A DNA stretch of 64,000 nt from CAVWTN01 sp963757945 (GCA_963757945.1 CAVWTN010000002.1:62001-126000), one strand, 5' to 3'; counted from the stretch's first letter, positions 24,341-33,807 are shown. The notes: generated by a model not told the origin, from the sequence alone. Numbers and translations: made by a program.

Positions 24341-27064
24341 TTAGAACCTCTTTTGGAACGTCAGGGTCAAAGTAGCCGGAGGCAACCCAAACTCCTCGCT
24401 CGGCGTCGGGCTCACTTGGCTGATCGAGTTCGTGATCGCCGGCGTTCCCAGACCGATGAGACCGTATGTTTGAACCGCATTATTGAAGATGTTCGTGCCG
24501 CCGAGCGTCAATACCGTGTCCTTGCCGAACGAGCGGCTCAGGAACGAGTTCGAGTGCCAGTACGCCGGGCGGTTGAGCGAGTTGTTCGATCCGACGTAAT
24601 AGTTGTCGATGCGGAACTCCCAGGGACCGGGCGCCACGTCCAGCGAGAGCGTGGCTTGATGGAGCGGAATGCCCGGGAGCTGCGCGCCGTTGACGACCGT
24701 CGGGTTGTTCAAGAGGATGTTGTCGTTGATCCCGGTCTTCATCGAGCCCTCGATGAAGTAGCCGTAATCGACGTAGGCGATCTTCGCGAAACGCTGGCGG
24801 CCGGAAAACTCGATGCCGCGTGCGAGTGCGCTCGCCGCGTTGTAGTTCGTGCTGACCGAGAGATACTGCGGGAGCGTCGCGGCCGTGATGTTCTCGCCGG
24901 GGCACTGCGACTGCAGGCGCTGCAGGTACGTCTGCAGGACGCTTCCCTGGAAGGAAACGTTGCCGATGCCATACTGCAGCAGCGGCTCGGACGCGGAGAA
25001 AATCTGGTTCTTCACCGCCGTGACGTAGGCGTTGACTTGGACGTTACTATCGCCCGAGAACCGGTGGCCGTAGCCGAACTCGAAGTCGTTGGCGTTCTCG
25101 GACTGCAGGTTCGGGTTGCCGGCCGAGGCCACGTCGTTGTAGCCGCCGCAGTTCACGTTCGTCAACGAGGGGCCCGGATCCAGCGCGATCGCCGCTCCCC
25201 CCGACTTGAGCTGCGGCGCCGGCGCGCCGTCGGACCGTCCGTAGGTGAACTGCACGACATCGTGCGAGGAGGGCCGCAACTGCAGCGTGGCGCGCGGATC
25301 GAAGGTCGTTTGACCGCTGACCGACGAGTGCTTCAGCCACGCGTTGGCGAAGAGCGAAAGCTGGTTCGTGAACTGATAGGCGTCGCGCAGGAAGTAACTG
25401 TACTCCCCGAAGTATGCGTCGTCCACTTTGGGGTGCGTGTTCTCGGCTTCGCCGTTCTGGCGCTGGTGCCAATTCGTGAAGCCGAACGAGAAATCGTTGC
25501 GACCGAAGGCGAGCGAATCGGAGAGCAGCAGTCCGGCCGTGTTGTAGTAGTTGGCGTACGTTCCGCCGATGTACGCGCCGGTCGCATCGATGCCGCCTGA
25601 AAGGCTGTTGTCCTTCCAGAACCAGTAATTGTTGATGAAGGTCGAAGCCATGATCGTGTTCTTGCCGAGCTTCGTCGTGAGGCTCAAATCGTAATCGCGC
25701 ATGCTCGTCGAACGCTGCCGGCCGGCTCCGCCGCCGTCCGGACCGTAGGTCGCTCCGGCGAATTGCTGCGCCGTATAGCAAGCCGTCGTCCCGGCGATCG
25801 GGTCGGTCGTCACCGTGTAGCCGGCGACGCCGCTCGGCGTCGTGCAATTCGTCGCGCCGCTCTGCACTTGGGCCAGCCGAACGGAATAGGGCAGAAAATC
25901 GTTGTCGCCGTTGCCCGTCGAGTCCGACCATTGCACCGCGGTATAGGCCGTGAAGCGCAGGTTCGTCACCGGACTCAGCGCGTACGTCAGCTTCCCCAGA
26001 CCAACGCTCTGCTGCGTGTTTTGGCTAACCGCGTACGTGTTGACCGCGAGATTACAAGCGCTGACGTCATTCGCGCTGCCCGCGCAGGCGCCGTTGGGAG
26101 TCACGGAACTCGGATCGACGTTGTCGGGGCGCGCTGACTGCGCGATCTGGCCGTTCGGGGGGAAATTGCCCCACTCGCCGAGCTTCCCGCCTGCGAACGC
26201 GTATCCGAGCTTGCCGAGCGTGCCGGTCGCCGTCAGCCCCGTCCCGAGGATGCCGGCTCCGCCGATCTGTTGCTGAAACGAGAAGCGCGGCGTCGTCGTC
26301 GGGTTGATCGTCACGTAATTGACGGCGCCGCCGATCGTGTCGCTGCCGAACAGGCCTTGGGCTCCCGATCCGTACGTCACGTTGATGGACGTCAAGCCGT
26401 ACGCGGGCCCGAGCGAGAAGTTGAAACCGCCGCTGCCGACGCCGAGCGGCCCCACCGGATGCCCGTCGAAGAGCGACGCGGTCTCGTCGGAACCGAAGCC
26501 GCGAAGGTTGAGGCTCGCGTCGTCGCCGACGGACGACGAAGTCGAGAAGTTCGTCGCCGGCAGGGACCCGAGCTGATCCGTGATGCGGATTTGCCCGGTC
26601 TGCGTGACGTTCTCGACGTTGATCGTCCGCGAGATCGTCGTCGCGGCGCTCAGCGCGTTCGCGCCGCTGGTCGTCACTCGGCCGATGACGGCGGGCTCGT
26701 TGCGAGCGTTCGTCGTTGCCAGCGGCAGCGCGACGTCGAACGCGCTCAGCAAGCCGCTGATGATCGCGACACCGCTGCTCGCGCTGGACTGATATCCCTT
26801 CGCCGTCACCGTCACCGTATAGATGCCGGGTTCGACGCCGCTGACGTTATAGTGTCCGCTCGCGTCGGTCGCCGTCGAAGCGACGGTCGCCTTTTCGCGG
26901 CTCACCGTGACCGAGGCGCCCGCGATCGGGAGCGCGCTCTGTTGGTCGATCACGAGGCCCGTGATCTCCACCGGTGCGCCTTGCGCAAGCACGGGAAAAC
27001 ATGAAAGAAAACAGAGCGCCGCACAAAAAACAGCGGCACAGGAACGTACCAGCCAAGTATTCAT
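24341..27064 (-). CDS. TonB-dependent outer-membrane receptor with carboxypeptidase-regulatory-like domain
   Basis: A 907-residue outer-membrane protein. Signal peptide 1-28 (ends FPVLAQG); a CarboxypepD_reg-like beta-sandwich at about 32-112 (ITGLVIDQQSALPIAGASVTVS, GHYNVSGVEPGIYTVTVTAKG); a plug at about 120-260 (LNLRGFGSDETASLFDGHPV, GSDTIGGAVNYVTINP); then a 22-strand barrel ending TLTFQKRF with a terminal Phe. The N-terminal sandwich recalls SusC-like and Oar-like receptors. Directly downstream are two secreted phosphatases, so the ligand may be a phosphorylated compound or the liberated product. It is divergent from a beta-propeller gene across a palindromic region. Confidence 0.92.
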   Translation of the reverse strand: MNTWLVRSCAAVFCAALCFLSCFPVLAQGAPVEITGLVIDQQSALPIAGASVTVSREKATVASTATDASGHYNVSGVEPGIYTVTVTAKGYQSSASSGVAIISGLLSAFDVALPLATTNARNEPAVIGRVTTSGANALSAATTISRTINVENVTQTGQIRITDQLGSLPATNFSTSSSVGDDASLNLRGFGSDETASLFDGHPVGPLGVGSGGFNFSLGPAYGLTSINVTYGSGAQGLFGSDTIGGAVNYVTINPTTTPRFSFQQQIGGAGILGTGLTATGTLGKLGYAFAGGKLGEWGNFPPNGQIAQSARPDNVDPSSVTPNGACAGSANDVSACNLAVNTYAVSQNTQQSVGLGKLTYALSPVTNLRFTAYTAVQWSDSTGNGDNDFLPYSVRLAQVQSGATNCTTPSGVAGYTVTTDPIAGTTACYTAQQFAGATYGPDGGGAGRQRSTSMRDYDLSLTTKLGKNTIMASTFINNYWFWKDNSLSGGIDATGAYIGGTYANYYNTAGLLLSDSLAFGRNDFSFGFTNWHQRQNGEAENTHPKVDDAYFGEYSYFLRDAYQFTNQLSLFANAWLKHSSVSGQTTFDPRATLQLRPSSHDVVQFTYGRSDGAPAPQLKSGGAAIALDPGPSLTNVNCGGYNDVASAGNPNLQSENANDFEFGYGHRFSGDSNVQVNAYVTAVKNQIFSASEPLLQYGIGNVSFQGSVLQTYLQRLQSQCPGENITAATLPQYLSVSTNYNAASALARGIEFSGRQRFAKIAYVDYGYFIEGSMKTGINDNILLNNPTVVNGAQLPGIPLHQATLSLDVAPGPWEFRIDNYYVGSNNSLNRPAYWHSNSFLSRSFGKDTVLTLGGTNIFNNAVQTYGLIGLGTPAITNSISQVSPTPSEEFGLPPATLTLTFQKRF

Positions 27065-27104
27065 GGCCGTACGATAGGCGCGGCACGTTAAGGCTAGCTC
27101 ATCA

Positions 27105-27118
27105 CAATCTTAAGATTG
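27105..27118. promoter_or_regulatory. 14-bp perfect palindrome between divergent TonB receptor and beta-propeller genes
   Basis: CAATCTTAAGATTG is a perfect dyad in an AT-rich stretch 41 bases upstream of the receptor ATG and 45 bases upstream of the beta-propeller start. CATCAC (27100-27105) and GTGATG (27120-27125) form an outer, one-base-offset dyad. It could be an operator serving both genes. Confidence 0.5.
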
Positions 27119-27162
27119 CGTGATGCAGATTTTGGTGCATTCATCGCTTGCATTCGTAGTGT

Positions 27163-28107
27163 ATGATCGTTCGCGTCATGTTGCTTCCCGCATTACCGCC
27201 GCAGGCCGTGCCTGTATTCGGCTCGTTCGATTTTGTCACCGTCGATGCTCCGCGGCGGCGCGTGTACGCAGCCCACGGCGGCAGCAAGACCCTGCTGATC
27301 GTCGATGCGGATAGCGGAAAGGTGCTCAAGCAGATAAAAGTCGGACCGATGGCCGGCGTCACGTTCGATCCCGCAAGCGGCCACGTTTTCACCGGCAACG
27401 GCACGGATGAAAGCGTGAGCGAAGTCGATCCGCTGGCGGGAACGGTGCTGCGCACGACGGACCTCGGCGCCCCGATCGACGCGATCGCATACGATCCGGC
27501 GAACGCGCGCATCTATGCCGACGAGGACAACGGGACCCGGCTCTTCGCGATCGACGCGAAGACGATGAGGCTCATCAAGACCGTCGCGTTGCCGGGCCAT
27601 AAACCCGAGGATCTTGCGATCGACCCGAAGACGCACGAGATCTACCAAAACATCGCCGACGCGGCGGAGATCGCGGTCATCGATCCCGCGACGCTGACCG
27701 TGAAGCGGACGATCCCGACTCCGGAGCTCGTCAACAACCATCCGCTGCAGTACGATGCCGCGTACGATCAGATCGTTGTCGCCGGTACGAACGGCGTGAT
27801 GAACGCGTACACGCCCGCGGGCACGAAGCTGGGGACGCTGACGGTCCCGCGCTTCGACCAGTGCAACCTCGACCCGGCGCAGCACGTCCTCGCCTGCGCC
27901 GGGAGCGGCGGCATCTCGCGCTACGAGCTCCGCCGCGGCGCGGCACCGGTTCTTCTCGATCGGACGGCGGTCGCCCCGGACGTCCACACGAATGCGATCG
28001 ACCCCGCGACGCATGCGGTGTTCGCCGTCTGGGCGACGCGCGACGGCAGCGGGGACTACGTCCAGAAGTTCACGCCGGCGGGGCCGGCGCCCGCCGCCTC
28101 GCCCTAG
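27163..28107 (+). CDS. YncE-like seven-bladed beta-propeller protein
   Basis: 314 residues of repeated beta-propeller blades: RRRVYAAHGGSKTLLIVDAD, GKVLKQIKVGPMAGVTFDPA, GHVFTGNGTDESVSEVDPLA, ARIYADEDNGTRLFAIDAKT, HEIYQNIADAAEIAVIDPAT. This pattern is typical of YncE and lactonase-like proteins. The N-terminus (MIVRVMLLPALPPQAVP) is only weakly hydrophobic, so export is uncertain; the internal ATG at 27178 is an alternative start. Its divergent position to a TonB receptor suggests a linked periplasmic role in ligand binding. Its 3' end overlaps the next minus-strand gene by four bases. Confidence 0.8.
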   Translation: MIVRVMLLPALPPQAVPVFGSFDFVTVDAPRRRVYAAHGGSKTLLIVDADSGKVLKQIKVGPMAGVTFDPASGHVFTGNGTDESVSEVDPLAGTVLRTTDLGAPIDAIAYDPANARIYADEDNGTRLFAIDAKTMRLIKTVALPGHKPEDLAIDPKTHEIYQNIADAAEIAVIDPATLTVKRTIPTPELVNNHPLQYDAAYDQIVVAGTNGVMNAYTPAGTKLGTLTVPRFDQCNLDPAQHVLACAGSGGISRYELRRGAAPVLLDRTAVAPDVHTNAIDPATHAVFAVWATRDGSGDYVQKFTPAGPAPAASP

Positions 28108-29126
28108 GCCGTGCCTTCGTTCGCGACGATCGCGTCGCGCAGGGCGTGACCCGGAGCGACCGTGTAGTCGATCCCGACGATCGAATCGACCACGTGCGCG
28201 CCTTCGCCGATCGTCGCGCGATCCCAGACGATCGAACGCTCGACGACGGCATGGTCGCCGACGAAGACCGCATCGCCGATCACGCTCGGCCCGATCACGC
28301 GAACGCCGTTCCCGAGCTGCGCGCGCGCGCCGATGCGCACGTCTCCCTCGATGACGACGTCGTCGCCGAGCGCGGCATCGCGCGGGATCCCCTTGGCGCG
28401 CGCTCCGGGCAGGCGCACCTTACCCGAGAGCACGTCGCGCGTGGCCCGCTTGTATTCGCCCGGGGTTCCGATGTCGCACCAGTAGGCGCCGTGCAACTCG
28501 AGGCCGTAGAACGCGGCGTTCTCGCTCTGCAGTTGCGGGAAGACCTGCTTGCCGAAGTCATAGAACTCGCCGGCCGGAATGCGCTTGAAGATCTCGGGTT
28601 CGAAGACGTAGATGCCGGTGTTGACGAGCTTCGATTTCTCGGTTCCCGGGGCGGGTTTCTCTTGGAACTCGACGATGCGGCCCGTCTCGTCGACGATGAC
28701 GACGCCGTAGTGCGAGACGTCCTCGGCCGGCACGAGCGCGATCGTGGCGAGCGCGCCGCGCTTGCGGTGAAAATCGATCAGCGCGTCCAAGCGCAGGTCC
28801 GTCAGGTCGTCGCAGCCGACGACGACGAAGGTCTCGTCGAAATACGACTCCATTTGCTTGACGGCGCCGGCGCTGCCGAGCAACACCGCTTCGTGCAGGT
28901 ACTCGAGCCGCACGCCGTACGCGGATCCGTCGCCGAACGTCGAGGCGATCGCATCGGCGAGATAGTGCACGTTGATCGCGACATCCTCGATGCCGAACGA
29001 GCGCAGGTAGCGCATCACGTGCGCGCTGTTCGGTTCTCCGTCGACGGGGACCAGGGGTTTTGGCACCTGGCGCGTCAACGGGTAGAGCCGGGTGCTGAGC
29101 CCGCCGGCCAAGATCATCGCTTTCAC
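28104..29126 (-). CDS. sugar nucleotidyltransferase with left-handed beta-helix (mannose-1-phosphate guanylyltransferase-like)
   Basis: 340 residues. The N-terminal nucleotidyltransferase signature is MILAGGLSTRLYPLTRQVPKPLVPV, followed by the metal-binding VVGCDDLTD and EFQEKPAPGTEKSKLVNTGI. From about residue 245, hexapeptide repeats (DDVVIEGDVRIGARAQLGNG, VIGPSVIGDAVFVGDHAVVE) form a beta-helix. This is the architecture of GDP-mannose and glucose-1-phosphate pyrophosphorylases; the nucleotide and sugar are not resolved. The GTG start at 29126 has GGAGG seven bases upstream and overlaps the wecG-like stop (GTGA). Confidence 0.88.
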   Translation of the reverse strand: MKAMILAGGLSTRLYPLTRQVPKPLVPVDGEPNSAHVMRYLRSFGIEDVAINVHYLADAIASTFGDGSAYGVRLEYLHEAVLLGSAGAVKQMESYFDETFVVVGCDDLTDLRLDALIDFHRKRGALATIALVPAEDVSHYGVVIVDETGRIVEFQEKPAPGTEKSKLVNTGIYVFEPEIFKRIPAGEFYDFGKQVFPQLQSENAAFYGLELHGAYWCDIGTPGEYKRATRDVLSGKVRLPGARAKGIPRDAALGDDVVIEGDVRIGARAQLGNGVRVIGPSVIGDAVFVGDHAVVERSIVWDRATIGEGAHVVDSIVGIDYTVAPGHALRDAIVANEGTA

Positions 29127-29875
29127 CGTGTTGCCTCCGTCGTGTTCCGAGCGAGCGCGCGCTCGCGCAATGCGAGCAGCACGAACAGCGGCAGCGCGAG
29201 TTGCCTGCGCCAGCGCTGCGGTTCCTTGAGCAATCGATACAGCCACTCGAGATTGAGCCGGCGCCATTTTTCGGGCGCGCGTTCGAGGTTTCCGGCCAGG
29301 ACGTCGAACGAGCCGCCGACGCCGATGCCCACGCGCGCGCCGCTGTTTGCGAGGTTCGCGCGAATCCAAAGTTCCTGACGCGGCGAGCCCAGGCCGACGA
29401 GCAGCACGCGCGCGCCGCTCCGGGCGATCTCTCGGGCAACCGCCTCGTCGTCGCTCGCGGGAAAGTAGCCGTCGCGCGCACCGGCGATCCGCAGCCCCGG
29501 GTGCCGCGCGACGAGTGCCGCGGCGGCGCGCGCCGCGGTATCGCCCTTCGCGCCGAGCAAATAAAGGGGCAGATCCGCGCGCGCAAGGGCCTCGCAGAGC
29601 GGATCGATAAGGTCCACGCCGGTCACGCGTTCGGGTATGCGCACGCCGTACAAGCGCGCCGCGTACAGCACGCCGATCGTATCGCAGAGCGAGAGCGCGG
29701 CCGCGTTGAGCGCCGAGCGGAAAGCGGCGTCGCGTTGCGCGGCGACGATCATCTCGGTCCCCAGCGTCACGACCAGGCTCGTTCCCTCACCCTGCGCGAG
29801 GGACACGATGCGCCGCACGGCATCCGCGCCGTCGGTCGCGTCGACGCGACAGCCGAGGATCCGCACGCGTTCCAC
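29123..29875 (-). CDS. WecG/TagA/CpsF-family glycosyltransferase (GT26)
   Basis: A 250-residue protein with family hallmarks: LGCRVDATDGADAVRRI, VTLGTEMIVAAQRDAAFR, LCDTIGVLYAARLYG, the pair ERVTGVDLIDPLCE and PLYLLGAKGDTAARAAAAL, then VLLVGLGSPRQELWIRANL and GIGVGGSFDVLAG. GT26 enzymes transfer ManNAc-type sugars to lipid-linked intermediates for envelope polymers. The start is GTG at 29875, overlapping the dapA stop (TAGTG); longer frames are antisense or out of family. Hydrophobic C-terminal segment LALPLFVLLAL suggests peripheral membrane binding. Confidence 0.9.
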   Translation of the reverse strand: MERVRILGCRVDATDGADAVRRIVSLAQGEGTSLVVTLGTEMIVAAQRDAAFRSALNAAALSLCDTIGVLYAARLYGVRIPERVTGVDLIDPLCEALARADLPLYLLGAKGDTAARAAAALVARHPGLRIAGARDGYFPASDDEAVAREIARSGARVLLVGLGSPRQELWIRANLANSGARVGIGVGGSFDVLAGNLERAPEKWRRLNLEWLYRLLKEPQRWRRQLALPLFVLLALRERALARNTTEATR

Positions 29876-30801
29876 TAACGCGCTGCGGCGCCGATCTCGC
29901 CGGCTCGCGCGCGATACGGCTCGAGCAACGCGCCCAGCGATTGTGCGAGGGCCGGCGGCATCGCCCCCAGCGGCGAGCGACAGGCGCCGACGCGGAAGCC
30001 GAACTGCCCCATCGCCCACTTCACCGGGATCGGGCTCGAGGTTTCGAACAGTGCCCGGAAGAGCGGGGTCACTGCCAAATGCAGTTCCGCCGCGCGGGCG
30101 ACGTCCCCGCGCGCATGCGCTTCGAGCAACTCGCGCAGCTCGCGAGCACAGACGTGCGCCGCGACGCTGATCAGGCCGTCGCCGCCGAGCGCGAGCGCCG
30201 GCAAGAACAGATGATCGTCGCCCGACCAGAACGCGAAGCCGGGCTGCCGCTCGCGCAGGATCGCCGAGAATTGCGTGAAGTCGCCGCTGGATTCTTTGAC
30301 GCCCGCGATGTTGGGATGGCGGCGCGCGAGTTCGAGCAGCGTGGCCGGAAGCATGTTCGCGCCCGTGCGCGAGGGGATATTGTAGATGATCAGCGGGAGC
30401 GACGTCGCTTCGGCGATCGCGCCGAAATGCACGAGCATGCCGTCTTGCGTCGGTTTACAGTAGGCCGGGACCGTCGCGAGGATCCCGTCGACGCCGGCCG
30501 CTTCCGCCCGCTTGGTCAGCGCGACGGAGGCCTTGGTGTTCGGGCCGGTCGCCCCGGCCACGATGCTCGCACCGGCGCCGACCGCCGCTTTGGCGGCCGC
30601 GAAGAGCGCGATCTTCTCGTCGTCGTCGAGCGCCGTGCCTTCGCCGGTCGACCCGGCGATCACGAGGCCCTCGTTGCCCTCCGCGACGAGCCAGCGCGCG
30701 ATGCGCCCCACCTCGGCGAGATCGACGTCGCCGTCCCCGTTGAACGGCGTGACCATCGCGGTCAGCAGGCGGCCGAGTCGTGGGCGAGCGCGCGTCGTCA
30801 T
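29875..30801 (-). CDS. dapA: 4-hydroxy-tetrahydrodipicolinate synthase
   Basis: Condenses pyruvate with aspartate semialdehyde, the first committed step to diaminopimelate and lysine. The 308-residue TIM barrel has VIAGSTGEGTALDDDEK, the catalytic Tyr in LIIYNIPSRTGANM and the Schiff-base Lys in NIAGVKESSGDF. It overlaps lysC by four bases (ATGA) and is followed by envelope-sugar genes in the same direction. The order dapB-asd-lysC-dapA groups the entire upper pathway. Confidence 0.95.
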   Translation of the reverse strand: MTTRARPRLGRLLTAMVTPFNGDGDVDLAEVGRIARWLVAEGNEGLVIAGSTGEGTALDDDEKIALFAAAKAAVGAGASIVAGATGPNTKASVALTKRAEAAGVDGILATVPAYCKPTQDGMLVHFGAIAEATSLPLIIYNIPSRTGANMLPATLLELARRHPNIAGVKESSGDFTQFSAILRERQPGFAFWSGDDHLFLPALALGGDGLISVAAHVCARELRELLEAHARGDVARAAELHLAVTPLFRALFETSSPIPVKWAMGQFGFRVGACRSPLGAMPPALAQSLGALLEPYRARAGEIGAAAR

Positions 30802-32045
30802 GCTCCTCCCTTCGCCGCCGCCGCGTGCGGTGCTTGCGAAGGCGGGCGGCCGAGGCCGAAGGCGTCATGGACGGCCTGCTCGGCGCGCGCGACCTCCTCC
30901 TCGGGAACGAGGACCGAGATCGTGATGTTGCTGTCCGTCGAGTGGATGATCTCGACGCTCGCCGCGGTGAGCGCCTGCACGACGCGGAACATGACGCCCG
31001 ACGTGCCGCGCATGCCGGCCCCGACGATCGAGATCTTCGCGCAATGCGAGCGCACGCGGATCGCGAGGTTCAAATCCGAGAGCTCGCGCCGCACGAGATC
31101 GACGTTCGGCGAATCGCACACGAAGAAGATCCCGGCGTTGTTCACGTTGATCATGTCGATCGAGATCTCGCGCTCCGCGAGGCGCCCGAACAGCGTCTCC
31201 TCGAGTTTGGCGCGCGCCTCGAAATCGTCGATGTCGCCTTGGATCACGCGGAAGAACACGATGTCGCGCAGCGACGTGATTCCGGTGACCGGCCGCAGGC
31301 GGTCCGGCCGCGAAACGTCGTCGATCGTCGTTCCGACGTTGCTGCGCAGGCCCTTGACGACGTACGGCGTCTGCGTCGCGCGCGCGTAGTCGGCGCCCTT
31401 CGCGTGCATCACCTTCGCGCCGTCGCTCGCGAGTTCGACCATCTCGTCGTGATTGACCCGGGCGACCGGGTGCGCCCCGGCGATCCGCTTGGGATCCCCG
31501 GTCATGACGCCGCTGACGTCGGTGAAGATCTCCACGGTCTCAGAACCGAGCGCATCGCCGAGCGCGATCGCGGAGAGATCGCTTCCGCCGCGGCCCAGCG
31601 TCGTGACGGCACCCCATTCGGAGACGCCCTGAAAGCCCGTGATCACGGGGATGATCCCGCGCTCGAGCGCGAGCACGACGTTCTGCGCATCGACCCGCAG
31701 GATCTTGGCGTCGCCGAACGACTCGTCGGTGATGATACCGGCTTGCGCGCCCGTCATCGCTTGCGCCGGGGCGCCCCACGAGGTCAGCAACTCGGCGAAG
31801 ATCGCGCAGGCGATCGATTCTCCGCACGAGAGCAGCAGGTCGCGATTCGCGCTCGCGCGCGTGGGCCCGAGCAGCTTTCCGAGCGTATCGGTCGCATACG
31901 GATCTGGTGCGCGGCCGAGCGCCGAGCAGACGACGACCGGCGCGACGCCGCGAGCGCGCGCTTCCAGCACGCGTGACGCCGCGATCTCGCGCAGCTCGGG
32001 TGTGGCGAGCGAACTGCCGCCGAATTTCTGGACGATGCTCTTCAT
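30798..32045 (-). CDS. lysC: aspartate kinase
   Basis: Phosphorylates aspartate to start the Lys/Met/Thr pathway. The 415-residue protein has the kinase domain (MKSIVQKFGGSSLATPE, GFQGVSEWGAVTTLGRGGSD, EIFTDVSGVMTGDPKRI) and two C-terminal ACT domains from about residue 270 (SIDMINVNNAGIFFVCDSPN; IVGAGMRGTSGVMFRVVQAL). ACT domains normally give feedback inhibition by lysine or threonine. It overlaps asd and dapA by four bases each, indicating tight translational coupling. Confidence 0.95.
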   Translation of the reverse strand: MKSIVQKFGGSSLATPELREIAASRVLEARARGVAPVVVCSALGRAPDPYATDTLGKLLGPTRASANRDLLLSCGESIACAIFAELLTSWGAPAQAMTGAQAGIITDESFGDAKILRVDAQNVVLALERGIIPVITGFQGVSEWGAVTTLGRGGSDLSAIALGDALGSETVEIFTDVSGVMTGDPKRIAGAHPVARVNHDEMVELASDGAKVMHAKGADYARATQTPYVVKGLRSNVGTTIDDVSRPDRLRPVTGITSLRDIVFFRVIQGDIDDFEARAKLEETLFGRLAEREISIDMINVNNAGIFFVCDSPNVDLVRRELSDLNLAIRVRSHCAKISIVGAGMRGTSGVMFRVVQALTAASVEIIHSTDSNITISVLVPEEEVARAEQAVHDAFGLGRPPSQAPHAAAAKGGA

Positions 32046-33058
32046 TGTAGCGTTCGGGTCCCTACCAGCTTACGAGCCATGAGTGTTTCGAGGATCTGCA
32101 CGGCGTTGAGCGCCGCGCCTTTGCGGACTTGGTCGCCGACCAGCCACACTTGGAAGTGCCGCCGCGAATCGCCTTCGGAACGCAGCCGCGCGACATGGAC
32201 GAGATCCGTGCCCTCGACCTCGCGCGGCGTGACGATCCCCTCGGCGTGAAACGCGACGCCGCGAGCGTCCAGATACGCCTGCGCGAGTTCCGCCGCGCTC
32301 GTGTCGCGTTCGGTCTCGAAGAAGACGGCCTCGCTGTGCGCGAAGCGAACCGGGACGCGGACGGTCGTCGCGGCGACGTGCAGTTCGGGGAGCCCCAGAA
32401 TCTTGCGCGTCTCCTCGACGATCTTGCGCTCTTCGCCGCTATCGCCGTTCGCGTCGAACGAACCGACCTGCGGGATGACGTTGCGCGCGATCGGCGCGGC
32501 GAACGAGACCGGCGAAGGTTCTTCTTCCCCCTGCGCGAGCGCCCGCTCGCTCGCGGCGAGCTCGTCGAGTCCGGCCCGGCCCGCGCCGCTGACCGCTTGA
32601 TAGGTCGCGACGCGCACGTTGCACAGGCCGGCCGCGCGCGCCGCCGGAGCGAGGCCGACGCAGAGCACGATCGCCGTGCAGTTAGCGACCGGAAAGATGC
32701 GGTGCTCGGGCCGGATCTCGTCCGCGTTGACCTCGGGGACGATCAGCGGGATGCCCTCGCGCATGCGAAACGTCGCGCTGTTGTCGATGACGACGGCGCC
32801 GCTTTCGACGCAGGCCCCGGCAAGGTCCGCGCTCGCGTCCTCGCTGCTCGCGAACAGCACGGCGTCGTAGCGCCCGGCCGCCAGGGCCGCCGGGGTCGCC
32901 GCGCGGATCGGGAATGCGCGGCCGCGGAAGCGCAGCGGCAGGCCGCGCTCGCGGGAAGCGAACGCGCCGAGTTCGTCGACCGGCACGCCCCGCTCGTCGA
33001 GAATGCGGGCGATCGTTTCGCCGACGACGCCGGTGACCCCGACGATGGCGATCCTCAT
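32042..33058 (-). CDS. asd: aspartate-semialdehyde dehydrogenase
   Basis: Reduces aspartyl phosphate to aspartate semialdehyde with NADPH. The 338-residue protein carries the Rossmann start RIAIVGVTGVVGETIARIL, the substrate loop VLFASSEDASADLA, the catalytic Cys in FPVANCTAIVL, and a late VRVPVRFAHSEAVFFE with the active-site His. Four-base overlaps join it to dapB upstream and lysC downstream. Confidence 0.96.
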   Translation of the reverse strand: MRIAIVGVTGVVGETIARILDERGVPVDELGAFASRERGLPLRFRGRAFPIRAATPAALAAGRYDAVLFASSEDASADLAGACVESGAVVIDNSATFRMREGIPLIVPEVNADEIRPEHRIFPVANCTAIVLCVGLAPAARAAGLCNVRVATYQAVSGAGRAGLDELAASERALAQGEEEPSPVSFAAPIARNVIPQVGSFDANGDSGEERKIVEETRKILGLPELHVAATTVRVPVRFAHSEAVFFETERDTSAAELAQAYLDARGVAFHAEGIVTPREVEGTDLVHVARLRSEGDSRRHFQVWLVGDQVRKGAALNAVQILETLMARKLVGTRTLQ

Positions 33059-33807
33059 GCGACTCCCCCTTCGAGCAGGCCGTCGAGGCCGACGATCAGC
33101 CCGCGCCTGGCACGGATCCGGCGGACCGCGAGCAACACGCCGGTCATGAACGAATCGCGGCTGAGCGAATCATGCCGGATCGTGAGGACCTCGCCTTCGC
33201 CGCCGAAGAGCACCTCTTGGTGCGCGACCAGGCCGCGCAGCCGGATGCTGTGGATCGGCACGTCCGCGTGCGAGGAATGCGCGGCGATTCGCCGCGCCGT
33301 CAGGCGCGCGGTTCCGCTGGGCTTGTCCAATTTACGGTCGTGGTGCAATTCGACGATCTCGACGGTGGGAAAATAGCGCGCGGCTTCTTCGGCGAATCGC
33401 ATCATCAGGACGGCGCCGAGCGCGAAGTTCGGCACGAGGGCCGCGCCCACCCCGAGGCGCTCGCAGCGTTCGCCGAGTTCGGCTTCGTCCGCGGGGGTCC
33501 AGCCGGAAACGCCGATCACCGGGGAGGCCCCGCCTTCAACCGACGCGCGCGCGACCTCGAGCGAGCCCGGATACAGGGTGAAGTCGACCACGACCTCGGG
33601 CTTGGCCTCGCGCACGAACCGCGCCGCGTCGTCGAAAAGCAGGCCGGCGTCGCCCGGGAGCCCGACGAGCGGCCCGAGCGCTTCGCCCGCATGCTCGCGG
33701 TCGAACCCGCCGACCAGTTCCAGATCCTCGGCGCCGCTCACGGCAGCGCAGACCGTCCGGCCCATTCGGCCGAGCGCTCCCGCTACGCCAACTCGTATTT
33801 TCGACAC
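33055..33807 (-). CDS. dapB: 4-hydroxy-tetrahydrodipicolinate reductase
   Basis: NAD(P)H-dependent reductase after DapA. The 250-residue protein shows RVGVAGALGRMGRTVC (Rossmann), VVVDFTLYPGS, PVIGVSGW, ALVPNFALGAVLMMRFAEEA and the signature VEIVELHHDRKLDKPSGTA with the catalytic His and Lys. The GTG start (33807) has GGGAG upstream. It is the first gene of the dapB-asd-lysC-dapA series; the 53-base gap to pcrA may hold a promoter. Confidence 0.95.
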   Translation of the reverse strand: MSKIRVGVAGALGRMGRTVCAAVSGAEDLELVGGFDREHAGEALGPLVGLPGDAGLLFDDAARFVREAKPEVVVDFTLYPGSLEVARASVEGGASPVIGVSGWTPADEAELGERCERLGVGAALVPNFALGAVLMMRFAEEAARYFPTVEIVELHHDRKLDKPSGTARLTARRIAAHSSHADVPIHSIRLRGLVAHQEVLFGGEGEVLTIRHDSLSRDSFMTGVLLAVRRIRARRGLIVGLDGLLEGGVA

